NCBI GenBank assembly: GCA_964460755.1
Contig: CAYWQL010000001.1
Span: forward strand, 1-64,000
Source of the DNA: JAYFNU01 sp964460755
GTDB taxonomy: Bacteria > Bacillota > Clostridia > Oscillospirales > Ruminococcaceae
Length of the DNA stretch: 64,000 nucleotides
Direction: 5' to 3'
Under the pieces are notes generated by a model. It searched no databases. It was not told the origin of the DNA and worked only from the letters and a program-made list of their open reading frames with translations. Shown piece after piece: positions 43,173 to 51,888 of this stretch (position 1 is the stretch's first letter; every line of letters starts with the position of its first letter). Position numbers and translations under genes: made by a program.

Positions 43173-44144
43173 ATGGCGAGGTTAGCAAAAAAAATAGGTA
43201 TTTTTTTAATACCCTTCATAATTCTCTTTATTTTATTTTTTATCTTTGAGCCGTATGATTATTTCGCCTTAAAAGGGGACGCGATATATCTTTCGAAGCC
43301 GCTGTCCTCGGTGCGCGAGGTTATGATAAAAAAGCCGTCGAAAATTATTTTCGGGGATTCCCAAATGGCAAACCTCAACACCGAATATATCGGTGAGCTT
43401 ACGGGCGAGGAGTACGCTATGCTCGGCTTTGGCGGTGCGGGACTTGGCGAAAGTATGGATTTGTTTTGGTTTGCGACCGAAAACACCAAGCTTGAAAAGG
43501 TCGTTTTCGGCGTGAGCTTTTATTCTCTTGGAAGATATTCCGACGAGGGAAGAATACCCGACGTTTTGGAGCAGGCGAAAAGTCCCTTTAAATTCGTTAG
43601 TCGCTTTAACTATTGGCTTGAGGCGATTAACACCGTGAAATATAAGACGGTCAACGCCGCGGCGAAGCTTCTTGACAAGCCTGAATGGCTCTGGTATCCC
43701 GAAGACCCGACGGCTTTTGCGCCGCAGGATATTCCGCAGCAAGCAGGCAAGGTTTATCGGAAAAATCTTGAGGATTATGCGGATGTAATTTATCAACAGG
43801 TTGGCGACAGCTATCGCATAGACCCGAGGGTATACGAGCGGTTTTCCGAGATTATTGATTATTGCGACGAAAATGACATAGAGCTTGTTTTTGTCTTTCC
43901 CCCTGTTCACAAGTCGATTTTCACCAACGTCATTGAGCCTCGCGGAATAGGCGACGAGCTTGACGAGGCGAAGCAGTTTTTTATCGACCGCGCGATTGTT
44001 TACGATATGCAGTTCGTCAACGATTTCACCTCGGACGATGACAACTTTTTTGACGGATTTCATTTGGCAAGCGAGCAGAAAAAATATTTCGCCAAGATGC
44101 TTTTTGGTGACGTCGACACGGACGATGTAAGAATTTATAGATAA
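43173..44144 (+). CDS. SGNH-type (DltD/AlgJ-like) acyl-transfer protein
   Basis: The protein has 323 residues with an N-terminal membrane segment at about 8-25 and an extracytoplasmic remainder. The SGNH nucleophile is Ser63 in FGDSQMANLN, and the Asp/His pair is Asp294 and His297 in DGFHLA. Such proteins work with an MBOAT partner to place acyl groups on polymers outside the cell. It is followed 14 bases later by an MBOAT gene. It is clearly paralogous to the 47237 product (shared FEPY near 25-29). The polymer is unknown. Confidence 0.78.
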   Translation: MARLAKKIGIFLIPFIILFILFFIFEPYDYFALKGDAIYLSKPLSSVREVMIKKPSKIIFGDSQMANLNTEYIGELTGEEYAMLGFGGAGLGESMDLFWFATENTKLEKVVFGVSFYSLGRYSDEGRIPDVLEQAKSPFKFVSRFNYWLEAINTVKYKTVNAAAKLLDKPEWLWYPEDPTAFAPQDIPQQAGKVYRKNLEDYADVIYQQVGDSYRIDPRVYERFSEIIDYCDENDIELVFVFPPVHKSIFTNVIEPRGIGDELDEAKQFFIDRAIVYDMQFVNDFTSDDDNFFDGFHLASEQKKYFAKMLFGDVDTDDVRIYR

Positions 44145-44158
44145 ACGAGGGTGGAGCG

Positions 44159-45703
44159 GTGCTTTTTAATTCGGTAAAATATATAATATTCATCGCCGTT
44201 GCGGTAACGCTGTACTATTTGCTGCCCAAGAAGGTAAGGAACATCTTTTTGCTTGTGACAAGCTATGTGTTCTATATGTGGGCGATACCGCAGTACGGGG
44301 TATTGGTGCTGTTCACGACGGGGTTAAGCTACTTCGCCGCGCGCTTAATAGATAAAACTGAAAAAGCGAAAACACGAAAGACGTTTCTTGTAATAAGTAT
44401 ACTTTTATGTATTTCCTTCCTTGTTGTGTTTAAGTATTACAACTTTTTTATGGAGGAGCTGACGGCGCTGATGTCCTTGGTTGGCGTTGCCTTTGTGCCG
44501 GCGAAATTCACCCTTGCGTTGCCGATGGGCTTGAGCTTTTATACCTTTCAGGTTATCGGCTATAACGTGGACGTATACAACAAGAAGGTTGAAAGCGAAA
44601 AGAACTTCATAGATTACGCGCTTTTCGTAAGCTTTTTTCCGCAGATATTGGCGGGGCCAATCGGACGGGCGAACGAGATGCTCCCGCAGTATAAGCAGGA
44701 GCATAAGCTTGAATATTCGAATATAGTCGAAGGGCTTCAGCGCTTTCTTACGGGCGCGTTCAAAAAGGTGGTTATCGCCGACGGGCTTGGCAAAATAATC
44801 GACGGCGTTTACGGAAATCTACCCGAATACAAAGGTCTTACCCTTATCTTTACGGTTTTCGCTTACACCGTTCAGATGTACTGTGATTTTTCTGGATATA
44901 CGGATATGGCAATCGGAAGCGGAAAGCTTTTCGGCTTCACCCTTCGCGAAAACTTCAGAACGCCGTATCTTGCGACCGATATGGGCGACCTTTGGTCGCG
45001 CTGGCATATGTCGCTTACAAGCTGGTTCAACGATTATATCTTTACGCCGCTCGTCTGGTCGCGCTGGGTAAACAAGTTTGTTTTCGGCAAGAAGTGGGAG
45101 GAACACAAGCCCCATTTCATAACGAATATAATTATAATCTTTTTAATAAGCGGTCTTTGGCACGGCGCCGGCATTACATATGTCGTTTGGGGCTTGTTCC
45201 ACGGAATTGTCCGTTCGCTTGAGGAGCTTGCGGCGCGTCTTCGTCCGAAGAAAAAACGCAAGAAAAAGAAAACGGGCATTGTTCTTTGGCTCTGCCGCGC
45301 GAAGGTTGTGCTTATTTGGACCTTCTCGCTTTTGATTTTCAGAGCAGCGAGCCTTTCTGACGTTGCTTATGTAGTAAAGAATATGTTTAACGGCATTTCG
45401 GTTTCCACCGCCAAGGCTCAAATTCTTCACCTTGCCGCGGCTGACATAGCGACGAGCGGAACCTATTATCTGATTTTTTTCGGAACTATTATAGTATCGT
45501 TCATTATAAGCAGTATGTTTGAGCTTCGCGTTAACCGCGCGTTCGAGCTGGACGGAATAAAGACAAACAATCCCGTTTCGCTTTACGGCAAAAAGACGCG
45601 CTGGCTTTTGTATTGGTTTATGGGGATAACGACGCTTTTGTTTTATTTTATCGCGCTTACGAGCGCTAACAGCGGCGCGAGCTTCATTTACTTTGGATTT
45701 TAA
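44159..45703 (+). CDS. MBOAT family O-acyltransferase, first copy
   Basis: The protein has 514 residues from a GTG at 44159. It is polytopic, with the MBOAT marks DFSGYTDMAIGSGKLFGF, FRTPYLATDMGDLWSRWHMS and the active His in GLWHGAG. MBOAT proteins move acyl groups across the membrane for O-acylation of cell-wall polymers or exopolysaccharide. In place of the usual PLGGNR loop it reads FTPLVWSRW, followed by an insertion. DNA 44207-44790 is identical to 45769-46352 in the next gene. Its likely partner is the SGNH gene upstream. Confidence 0.9.
   Translation: MLFNSVKYIIFIAVAVTLYYLLPKKVRNIFLLVTSYVFYMWAIPQYGVLVLFTTGLSYFAARLIDKTEKAKTRKTFLVISILLCISFLVVFKYYNFFMEELTALMSLVGVAFVPAKFTLALPMGLSFYTFQVIGYNVDVYNKKVESEKNFIDYALFVSFFPQILAGPIGRANEMLPQYKQEHKLEYSNIVEGLQRFLTGAFKKVVIADGLGKIIDGVYGNLPEYKGLTLIFTVFAYTVQMYCDFSGYTDMAIGSGKLFGFTLRENFRTPYLATDMGDLWSRWHMSLTSWFNDYIFTPLVWSRWVNKFVFGKKWEEHKPHFITNIIIIFLISGLWHGAGITYVVWGLFHGIVRSLEELAARLRPKKKRKKKKTGIVLWLCRAKVVLIWTFSLLIFRAASLSDVAYVVKNMFNGISVSTAKAQILHLAAADIATSGTYYLIFFGTIIVSFIISSMFELRVNRAFELDGIKTNNPVSLYGKKTRWLLYWFMGITTLLFYFIALTSANSGASFIYFGF
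44207..44790 (+). repeat. 584-bp exact direct repeat, copy 1
   Basis: Line-by-line comparison shows identity with 45769-46352, offset 1562 bases. Three third-position differences lie just before it (44191, 44200, 44206), and divergence starts at 44791. Confidence 0.97.
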
Positions 45704-45720
45704 CCTTTTGGAGTGAAAGT

Positions 45721-47226
45721 ATGCTTTTTAATTCGGTAAAATATATAATATTTATCGCCGTAGCGGTGACGCTGTACTATTTGCTGCCCAAGAAGGTAAG
45801 GAACATCTTTTTGCTTGTGACAAGCTATGTGTTCTATATGTGGGCGATACCGCAGTACGGGGTATTGGTGCTGTTCACGACGGGGTTAAGCTACTTCGCC
45901 GCGCGCTTAATAGATAAAACTGAAAAAGCGAAAACACGAAAGACGTTTCTTGTAATAAGTATACTTTTATGTATTTCCTTCCTTGTTGTGTTTAAGTATT
46001 ACAACTTTTTTATGGAGGAGCTGACGGCGCTGATGTCCTTGGTTGGCGTTGCCTTTGTGCCGGCGAAATTCACCCTTGCGTTGCCGATGGGCTTGAGCTT
46101 TTATACCTTTCAGGTTATCGGCTATAACGTGGACGTATACAACAAGAAGGTTGAAAGCGAAAAGAACTTCATAGATTACGCGCTTTTCGTAAGCTTTTTT
46201 CCGCAGATATTGGCGGGGCCAATCGGACGGGCGAACGAGATGCTCCCGCAGTATAAGCAGGAGCATAAGCTTGAATATTCGAATATAGTCGAAGGGCTTC
46301 AGCGCTTTCTTACGGGCGCGTTCAAAAAGGTGGTTATCGCCGACGGGCTTGGAAAAATTGTTGATGCGATATACGGAAATATCGATGAATACGCAGGCTT
46401 AACGCTTTTTGTTGCCGTGGTCGCCTACGCGCTTCAGATTTATTTTGATTTTTCTGGATATACCGATATGGCAATCGGAAGCGGAAAGCTTTTCGGCTTC
46501 ACCCTTCGCGAAAATTTCAGAACACCCTACCTTGCGACAAATATGGGCGACTTTTGGTTGCGCTGGCATATGTCGCTTACAAGCTGGTTCCGCGATTATG
46601 TCTATATTCCCCTCGGAGGAAACAGAAAGGGATTTTTAAGAAAGCTTTTAAATGTTCTAATCGTTTTCTTTTTAAGCGGACTTTGGCACGGCGCGAGCGA
46701 GAATTATATCGTCTGGGGACTTTGGCTTGCCTTTTTCCGCATTATTGAAGAGCTTGTCACCAAAGCGAGAGGGCTTAAAAAGACGGAATATAAAACTAAG
46801 GCCGGAAGAATATTCGGAAGGCTTTATACCGATATTGTCGTTGTCGTCGGGTGGATATTCTTTCGGCTTTCCGATTTTTCAAAAGTAAAGTATGTGTTTT
46901 ACAATCTTTTTAAAAAGGCGCCGGTCTTGGATACGCTTCGAGCCGTTGAAGAAGCCGTTATGGTTGACGGCGTTTCACGCGGTGGATATATGACGCTTTT
47001 TTATGGCGTTATGATTTTATCTCTTGGAGTTGCGCTTATGCTTAGCTTGAAGATGTATAGGTCGCTAAAACAGAACTCGCTTCTTTCAAACAATCCCCTT
47101 GCGCTTTACACAACGAAGGCGCGGTGGCTGCTTTATTGGTTTATGGGTATAGCGACGGTGATATTCTTTATTATCGCGCGCTCGGGCGACAACTCTTCCG
47201 CACAGTTTATTTATTTGGGTTATTAA
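45721..47226 (+). CDS. MBOAT family O-acyltransferase, second copy
   Basis: The protein has 501 residues. Residues 1-214 or so are the same as in the first copy; the rest is clearly diverged. It keeps the standard loop YIPLGGNRKGF, FRTPYLATNMGDFWLRWHMS and the active His in GLWHGAS. This copy is thus closer to the usual AlgI/PatA-like pattern. It lies between the first MBOAT (17-base gap) and an SGNH gene (10-base gap), and probably works with the latter. The acceptor polymer is unknown. Confidence 0.92.
   Translation: MLFNSVKYIIFIAVAVTLYYLLPKKVRNIFLLVTSYVFYMWAIPQYGVLVLFTTGLSYFAARLIDKTEKAKTRKTFLVISILLCISFLVVFKYYNFFMEELTALMSLVGVAFVPAKFTLALPMGLSFYTFQVIGYNVDVYNKKVESEKNFIDYALFVSFFPQILAGPIGRANEMLPQYKQEHKLEYSNIVEGLQRFLTGAFKKVVIADGLGKIVDAIYGNIDEYAGLTLFVAVVAYALQIYFDFSGYTDMAIGSGKLFGFTLRENFRTPYLATNMGDFWLRWHMSLTSWFRDYVYIPLGGNRKGFLRKLLNVLIVFFLSGLWHGASENYIVWGLWLAFFRIIEELVTKARGLKKTEYKTKAGRIFGRLYTDIVVVVGWIFFRLSDFSKVKYVFYNLFKKAPVLDTLRAVEEAVMVDGVSRGGYMTLFYGVMILSLGVALMLSLKMYRSLKQNSLLSNNPLALYTTKARWLLYWFMGIATVIFFIIARSGDNSSAQFIYLGY
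45769..46352 (+). repeat. 584-bp exact direct repeat, copy 2
   Basis: This is identical to 44207-44790. A second, shorter near-identical patch follows at about 46447-46524 with only a few silent changes. Confidence 0.97.
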
Positions 47227-47236
47227 GGGAAATAAG

Positions 47237-48250
47237 ATGTTAAAACGAATAATTAAAAAGTTATTAATATTTATTATACCCTTCGTTTTGGGCGTTGCTT
47301 TTTTTGTCGCTTTCGAGCCGTACAACTATTGGCTCATTAAGGATAATTCGTCTTATCTCGGACGTGCGGTTTATTCCGTTCGCCGCTTAAAATCGGGCAG
47401 ATGCAAAAACATAATTCTTGGAAATTCGCTTATGGCAAACTGGAACGAGGATTATGTCGAACAAATAAGCGGGGTGGACTATGACAACCTTGCTTACGGC
47501 GGTGCGAGCCTTTATGAGACGGTTGAGGAATTTTGGTATGCGGCGGAGCATTGCGACCTCGAACGGGTGGTTATAGGGGTGAATTTTTACACGATGAATA
47601 CCGAAATGCGTTCCGAAACGCGCTTCCAAAACACCGTTAAGCTTGCGGAGAACCCGCTAAGCTTTATCGGCGGCGCAAGCTATTGGTCGGATGCAATCAC
47701 AAACTTTAACGTGAAAGGCGTCAACCTAATCGCCGACGTCACGGGAAATGAACAATATCGGCGGCGGGTTGACGACCCCTCCTCGATGAACCAAAATCTT
47801 TCGACAGAGGAAATTGCGATATATAATCAGGCGGGCGAGCGAGAGGATATTAAGGCTTACGGAGCCACTATTTATGACCAGTGCGCCGAATACGGCTTTA
47901 ATTTTGATTATATCGACGCGCTTACCGAAATCGCAGACTACTGTAACGACAATGATATTGAAATCATTTTTGTCATATCAAACTGCAACAAGGTTTTGTG
48001 GGATAACGTTATTTATAAGGTGGGGCTCGAAAGCTATATGGCAAAGTATAAGGACGCCCTCAAAAGCTGTGCGACGGTATATGATTTTGAGTTTGACAAC
48101 GAACAGGCGGCGAACGACGATGTATATCTCGACGGAATGCACCTTGTTCGCGACGAGAAGATGCGGCTTATTCGCGTGGTCTTCGGCGGCGAAGCGGACA
48201 AGAACTGTATGATAACCGCAAAGGAAGATTATATTAAGAATAACGCATAA
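47237..48250 (+). CDS. SGNH-type (DltD/AlgJ-like) acyl-transfer protein with GNS active-site block
   Basis: The protein has 337 residues with a membrane segment at about 8-25. The nucleophile block reads ILGNSLMANWN, so the Asp of the GDS motif is Asn63 next to Ser64; the Asp/His pair is Asp299 and His302 in DGMHLV. The overall layout matches the 43173 product. It probably finishes acyl transfer for the second MBOAT. It is the last gene of the locus and is followed by a hairpin. Confidence 0.77.
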   Translation: MLKRIIKKLLIFIIPFVLGVAFFVAFEPYNYWLIKDNSSYLGRAVYSVRRLKSGRCKNIILGNSLMANWNEDYVEQISGVDYDNLAYGGASLYETVEEFWYAAEHCDLERVVIGVNFYTMNTEMRSETRFQNTVKLAENPLSFIGGASYWSDAITNFNVKGVNLIADVTGNEQYRRRVDDPSSMNQNLSTEEIAIYNQAGEREDIKAYGATIYDQCAEYGFNFDYIDALTEIADYCNDNDIEIIFVISNCNKVLWDNVIYKVGLESYMAKYKDALKSCATVYDFEFDNEQAANDDVYLDGMHLVRDEKMRLIRVVFGGEADKNCMITAKEDYIKNNA

Positions 48251-48253
48251 CAA

Positions 48254-48281
48254 AAAGCCCCGAACTCTCGTTCGGGGCTTT
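48254..48281 (+). terminator. Hairpin after the acyltransferase locus
   Basis: AAAGCCCCGAAC and GTTCGGGGCTTT form a 12-bp stem with a TCTC loop. The T-run is limited to the stem end. Confidence 0.75.
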
Positions 48282-48420
48282 CAAAAAAGGGGTACAGTTA
48301 ATGAGGAGGAATAATGCTATTGTACGAAGTTTGCGGCTAACTTTTGTACACTCTTAGTATATACAAGAACCATTAGTAATTTGTGAAACAATTATTAATT
48401 ATTTGTGAATAACTAAAAGC

Positions 48421-48467
48421 TTTACAAATCGAAAGTCATATGCTACAATAATTACAAACAAATGTTC
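48421..48467 (+). promoter_or_regulatory. lexA promoter and possible LexA box
   Basis: TTTACA (48421-48426) and TACAAT (48444-48449) are 17 bases apart. At 48456-48467 is AAAC-AAAT-GTTC, one base away from the Firmicute LexA core GAAC-N4-GTTC, placed near the transcription start. This suggests self-repression. Confidence 0.6.
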
Positions 48468-48494
48468 CTCAAGCGCCGATAAGGAGGCTGTAAA

Positions 48495-49073
48495 ATGAGC
48501 GAAAAAAAGAACGAGCTATATAAATATCTTATGGAAAACAGCTTTGACGCGCCGCCGACGGTGCGGGAGCTTTGTGAGGCACTCGATATTAAATCGACCT
48601 CTTCGGTTCACCGTATGCTCCATGAGCTTGAGGAGGAGGGGCTTGTTACCATTGCCGAGGGAAAAAGGCGAAACATAAGCCTTTCCAACCAAGGCAACAC
48701 AATAAAGGTTCCGCTTGTCGGAACGGTTGCGGCGGGTATTCCGATTTTAGCGGAGGAAAACATCGAGGAATACGTTTCCTTCTGCACCACACGCAAGGAC
48801 ACTAAAGACCTTTTTGCGCTTAAGGTTCGCGGCGAGAGTATGATTAACGCCGGAATTTTTAACGGTGACATTATTATCGCCAAGCGGGCGCAGGTTGCCG
48901 ACAACGGAGAAATCGTTGTCGCCCTTCTCGGCGACGAGGCGACCGTTAAACGCATTTATCGCGTTAACGGACACATTGAGCTTAGAGCGGAGAATCCCGC
49001 CTTCCAGCCCATTATAGCCGACGAGGTGACGGTCTTGGGCAAGGTTATCGCTTCAATGAGATATTACGACTGA
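48495..49073 (+). CDS. lexA: SOS repressor LexA
   Basis: The protein has 192 residues. The N-terminal winged helix has FDAPPTVRELCEALDIKSTS and HRMLHELEEEGLV. The self-cleavage site is Ala80-Gly81 (GTVAAGIPI), the nucleophile Ser115 (GESM), and the base Lys152 (EATVKR). It represses DNA-damage genes until RecA filaments trigger cleavage. AAGGAGG lies before the ATG. A terminator follows. Confidence 0.95.
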   Translation: MSEKKNELYKYLMENSFDAPPTVRELCEALDIKSTSSVHRMLHELEEEGLVTIAEGKRRNISLSNQGNTIKVPLVGTVAAGIPILAEENIEEYVSFCTTRKDTKDLFALKVRGESMINAGIFNGDIIIAKRAQVADNGEIVVALLGDEATVKRIYRVNGHIELRAENPAFQPIIADEVTVLGKVIASMRYYD

Positions 49074-49082
49074 AAATGATTA

Positions 49083-49118
49083 AACCCGTCTTCAAATAAA
49101 GAAGACGGGTTGTTTTTA
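49083..49118. terminator. Terminator between lexA and the convergent MFS gene
   Basis: AACCCGTCTTC (49083-49093) pairs with GAAGACGGGTT (49101-49111), followed by GTTTTTA. Confidence 0.85.
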
Positions 49119-49140
49119 TATGTAAAATATCCTTGGCTTT

Positions 49141-50385
49141 TTAGCTTGAAGCTTTTTTCGTCGCTTGAGTTATATCAATTTCCACCTTTTCCGCCGAAAG
49201 GAAAAGAACGACCGCTCCCGCCAAGGCAACGACCATACTCATTGTAAGCATGGTTGACGCGTCGTATATATCGAGCAGCCGACCGCCGGCAAGCGAGGCG
49301 ACTCCGTAGCCCGCGTTAATTGCCGTTGTTATGAACGCCTGACCCTTTACCGAATCCTTTTTATTTAACAGCGCGCTTACATAGTAGACCGAAACAGGAG
49401 CGAACAACGCGTAGCTTACCATCTGGAGCGCTTGGGAAAGATATACGCCCGCGACCGAATTCATTACGACAAGAAGAATATTTTTAAGGGCGAAGAAGAC
49501 CGCTGAAATCCTTATAAGCGTACGACAGCTAAACCGCTTTAAGAGTGTCGTTATCATAACCATAGCGGGTATTTCGACCGCCGCCGCGATTGATACCGCA
49601 AGCCCCATATCCTTTTCGGTTCCGTTGACAGAAATAACGATTTGATAGATATAGTTGTTTATATCGCCGTGACTGAAGAAAATCAGTACAACGCCTAAAA
49701 GAAAGACCATAAATCGCTTGTTGTTAAGGACAAAATCCTTAAGCGAGGAGGGCGCTTCGGATTGCTCGGTGACGGCAATTGAAGGGGATAAAGAGCCTTG
49801 ATGGTTATTTTTTTTCGCGCCCTTTTCCCAGAAAAGTATAACGGCAAGGGTAAAACCGACACAGCAGCACAGCGCGCTGATGGGAAGAATATATGTAGGA
49901 TATCTTTCGAGAAGATAACCGAGAATAAGTGAAAACACGGCGTATGCAAGCGAACCGCTGGCGCGCGCCGCCCCATAATAAATATATATTTTCTTATCCT
50001 CAAGCTGTAAAAAAAGCGAATTAATAAGCGGCTGAATGGAACAGATGAGCAAAGACAGTAAGACGGCGATAACCGTCAAGAGCAAGGAACCGCTTAATAG
50101 AAAAATAAGCGTCGCGGAAAAGGCCGCGCAGATTATGGAGAGAATTGCCGTTATTTCAACAAGCGTCAGCTTTTTTGTCTTATCAGCAAAGCTTGCAACA
50201 ATCGGCTGAAACACGACGGCGCCGATGTTCGAAACGGCGAGCATTATTCCTATGGTTGAGTTTGAATAGCCGCGGTCGAGAAGAAAAACGGAAGCAAAGC
50301 CGTTCGTCGAGCAGACCGAAAGCCAATAAAGCGCCTGAACAAGCGCGTATTTAAGGGTATATTTTATGTTGAATTGTTTTGTCAT
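49141..50385 (-). CDS. Major facilitator superfamily transporter
   Basis: The protein has 414 residues with about 12 hydrophobic segments. The first half shows FLLDRGYSNSTIGIMLAVSN and IVASFADKTKKLTLVEI, the MFS loop 2-3 motif in a LacY- or nucleoside-permease-like form. A central loop near 200-220 is hydrophilic. The substrate cannot be told. It forms a single-gene unit on the minus strand. Confidence 0.85.
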   Translation of the reverse strand: MTKQFNIKYTLKYALVQALYWLSVCSTNGFASVFLLDRGYSNSTIGIMLAVSNIGAVVFQPIVASFADKTKKLTLVEITAILSIICAAFSATLIFLLSGSLLLTVIAVLLSLLICSIQPLINSLFLQLEDKKIYIYYGAARASGSLAYAVFSLILGYLLERYPTYILPISALCCCVGFTLAVILFWEKGAKKNNHQGSLSPSIAVTEQSEAPSSLKDFVLNNKRFMVFLLGVVLIFFSHGDINNYIYQIVISVNGTEKDMGLAVSIAAAVEIPAMVMITTLLKRFSCRTLIRISAVFFALKNILLVVMNSVAGVYLSQALQMVSYALFAPVSVYYVSALLNKKDSVKGQAFITTAINAGYGVASLAGGRLLDIYDASTMLTMSMVVALAGAVVLFLSAEKVEIDITQATKKASS

Positions 50386-50476
50386 TTTAACGTCCTTACA
50401 GAAGAAAGGGCTTTTCTGATAATTAAAAAACCGCTTGTATGATTATAACACAAAAAACAAAGCCGTTAAACAAAAA

Positions 50477-50504
50477 GAAGCCGCCGATATAAATCTGCGG
50501 CTTC
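50477..50504 (-). terminator. Terminator of the GlsB-like gene
   Basis: GAAGCCGC (50477-50484) and GCGGCTTC (50497-50504) form an 8-bp stem; on the minus strand a TTTTTGTTT run follows. Confidence 0.75.
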
Positions 50505-50519
50505 TTGCGTTGTTGAAGA

Positions 50520-50768
50520 TTATTTAAACAGCTTTTTGATAATGAATATCAAAAGGCAGGCGCCCGCTATCGAGATAAGTATTCCGCCGATAGAGAACTT
50601 CGACGCTGAAATCCCGATAAGGGAGGCGACCCAGCCGCCGAGAGCCGAACCGACAATACCGACGAGAATGTTGCGAATTGCGCCGCCCTTGCTGTTCATA
50701 ATAAGTGAGGCGACCCAGCCGATAACCGCGCCGATAACGATAGAAATAATAAGACTGAAAATGTTCAT
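50520..50768 (-). CDS. GlsB/YeaQ/YmgE family stress-response membrane protein
   Basis: The protein has 82 residues with three hydrophobic segments. The pattern IGAVIGWVASLIMNSKGG, then RNILVGIVGSALGGWVASLI, is typical of this family, once called transglycosylase-associated proteins. The function is poorly known, often linked to envelope stress. It is monocistronic with a clear terminator. Confidence 0.9.
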   Translation of the reverse strand: MNIFSLIISIVIGAVIGWVASLIMNSKGGAIRNILVGIVGSALGGWVASLIGISASKFSIGGILISIAGACLLIFIIKKLFK

Positions 50769-50831
50769 CAGAAAAACCCCTTTTAATTGATTTCTTAAAT
50801 AATAACCTTTTTATGACCGAAATACAACGAC

Positions 50832-51176
50832 CTATTTTTTTTTGCCGATTTCGTATTCGTTTATCGCGACGTTTTGTGCGAGGGCGGTCATCTTGCTTTC
50901 CATTTGGCTGAGCCTTGCGGAAAGGGAAAACAGCTTTATTATAAGCACCGCGATGATAATAAGATAAACGCAGTTTATCGGCGACTGAAAGCTTAAAAGA
51001 CTGGAAAGCCATATCGCGATTTCGGGAAAAACGCTTAAAATCAAAAGCACCGCCGAAAAGAGCAGCCAAAAGATAGAGTCCTCTATTCGTACCTTTGATT
51101 TTCTTATTTTATAAAGAATAAATCCCGCTGTGACAAGCGAGCCTGCGATGAGCACAATGCGCATAAGTAAACTCAT
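50832..51176 (-). CDS. DUF2304 family membrane protein
   Basis: The protein has 114 residues with three hydrophobic segments and a C-terminal coiled part (LSARLSQMESKMTALAQ). The stretch RIEDSIFWLLFSAVLLILS and its position right after a DPM1-like transferase are typical of DUF2304. Such proteins are thought to assist polyprenyl-phosphate sugar synthesis or transfer. An AAGGAGG site overlaps the end of the upstream transferase, 3 bases away, so translation is coupled. Confidence 0.85.
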   Translation of the reverse strand: MSLLMRIVLIAGSLVTAGFILYKIRKSKVRIEDSIFWLLFSAVLLILSVFPEIAIWLSSLLSFQSPINCVYLIIIAVLIIKLFSLSARLSQMESKMTALAQNVAINEYEIGKKK

Positions 51177-51179
51177 ATG

Positions 51180-51884
51180 CTACACCTCCTTACGGAAGGT
51201 CTTTTGAGACCTAAAGATTTGAATAAGCAAAATCGACAAAATCATTCTAACCATATACTTAATTGAAACGACAAGGCTAAAATAGCTTTTGCCTGCTATT
51301 CGCTCCTGCATAGCTACCTGAACCTCTTTCACTTTTGCGCCGTGCTTGATAAGATAGCTTATCGTGTCCGGTTCAGGACCATAGTTAAGGTTGTTCGCGA
51401 ATTCCGAAATCATCCGCTTGTTATACATACGCATACCGCTTGTCGGGTCGCATATTCTCGCGCCCGAGGCGAGCGTAATCGCCCAGCTGATTAGGTAGCT
51501 TCCAACCATACGAAGATTGCGCGGTTTCTTTTTTTCACAAAATCGAGAACCGATAACGATGTCGGCATTGTCAGAAAAAGCGTCAAGCATGGGCTTTATG
51601 TACTCGGGAAGGTGCTGCCCGTCGGCGTCATACTGTATGGCGTAGTCGTAGCCGTTCTTGTCGGCGTAGCGAAGCCCCGCCTGGAACGCACCCGAGAGCC
51701 CGAGATTTATAGGAAGATTAAGGACACGATATCCGCATTTTCCGCATATTTCCGCTGTGTCGTCCGACGAGCCGTCGTTGACGACGATATAGTCGTATTG
51801 CGGGTAGTCGCGAATTAGTGCTCCGACGACCCGTTCTATGCTTGCCTGCTCGTTGTAGGCGGGAATAATGATAAGAAGCTTCAT
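51180..51884 (-). CDS. GT2 glycosyltransferase, polyprenyl-phosphate mannosyltransferase-like (DPM1)
   Basis: The protein has 234 residues. It opens LLIIPAYNEQASIERVVGAL and has VVNDGSSDDTAE, QYDADGQHLPEYI with the DxD site, and DIVIGSRF. It is soluble with a short hydrophobic end, like single-domain polyprenyl-phosphate sugar synthases. It probably loads a hexose onto undecaprenyl phosphate for use by membrane transferases. It is 4 bases from the upstream GT4 gene and coupled with the DUF2304 gene. Confidence 0.9.
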   Translation of the reverse strand: MKLLIIIPAYNEQASIERVVGALIRDYPQYDYIVVNDGSSDDTAEICGKCGYRVLNLPINLGLSGAFQAGLRYADKNGYDYAIQYDADGQHLPEYIKPMLDAFSDNADIVIGSRFCEKKKPRNLRMVGSYLISWAITLASGARICDPTSGMRMYNKRMISEFANNLNYGPEPDTISYLIKHGAKVKEVQVAMQERIAGKSYFSLVVSIKYMVRMILSILLIQIFRSQKTFRKEV

Positions 51885-51888
51885 AACC

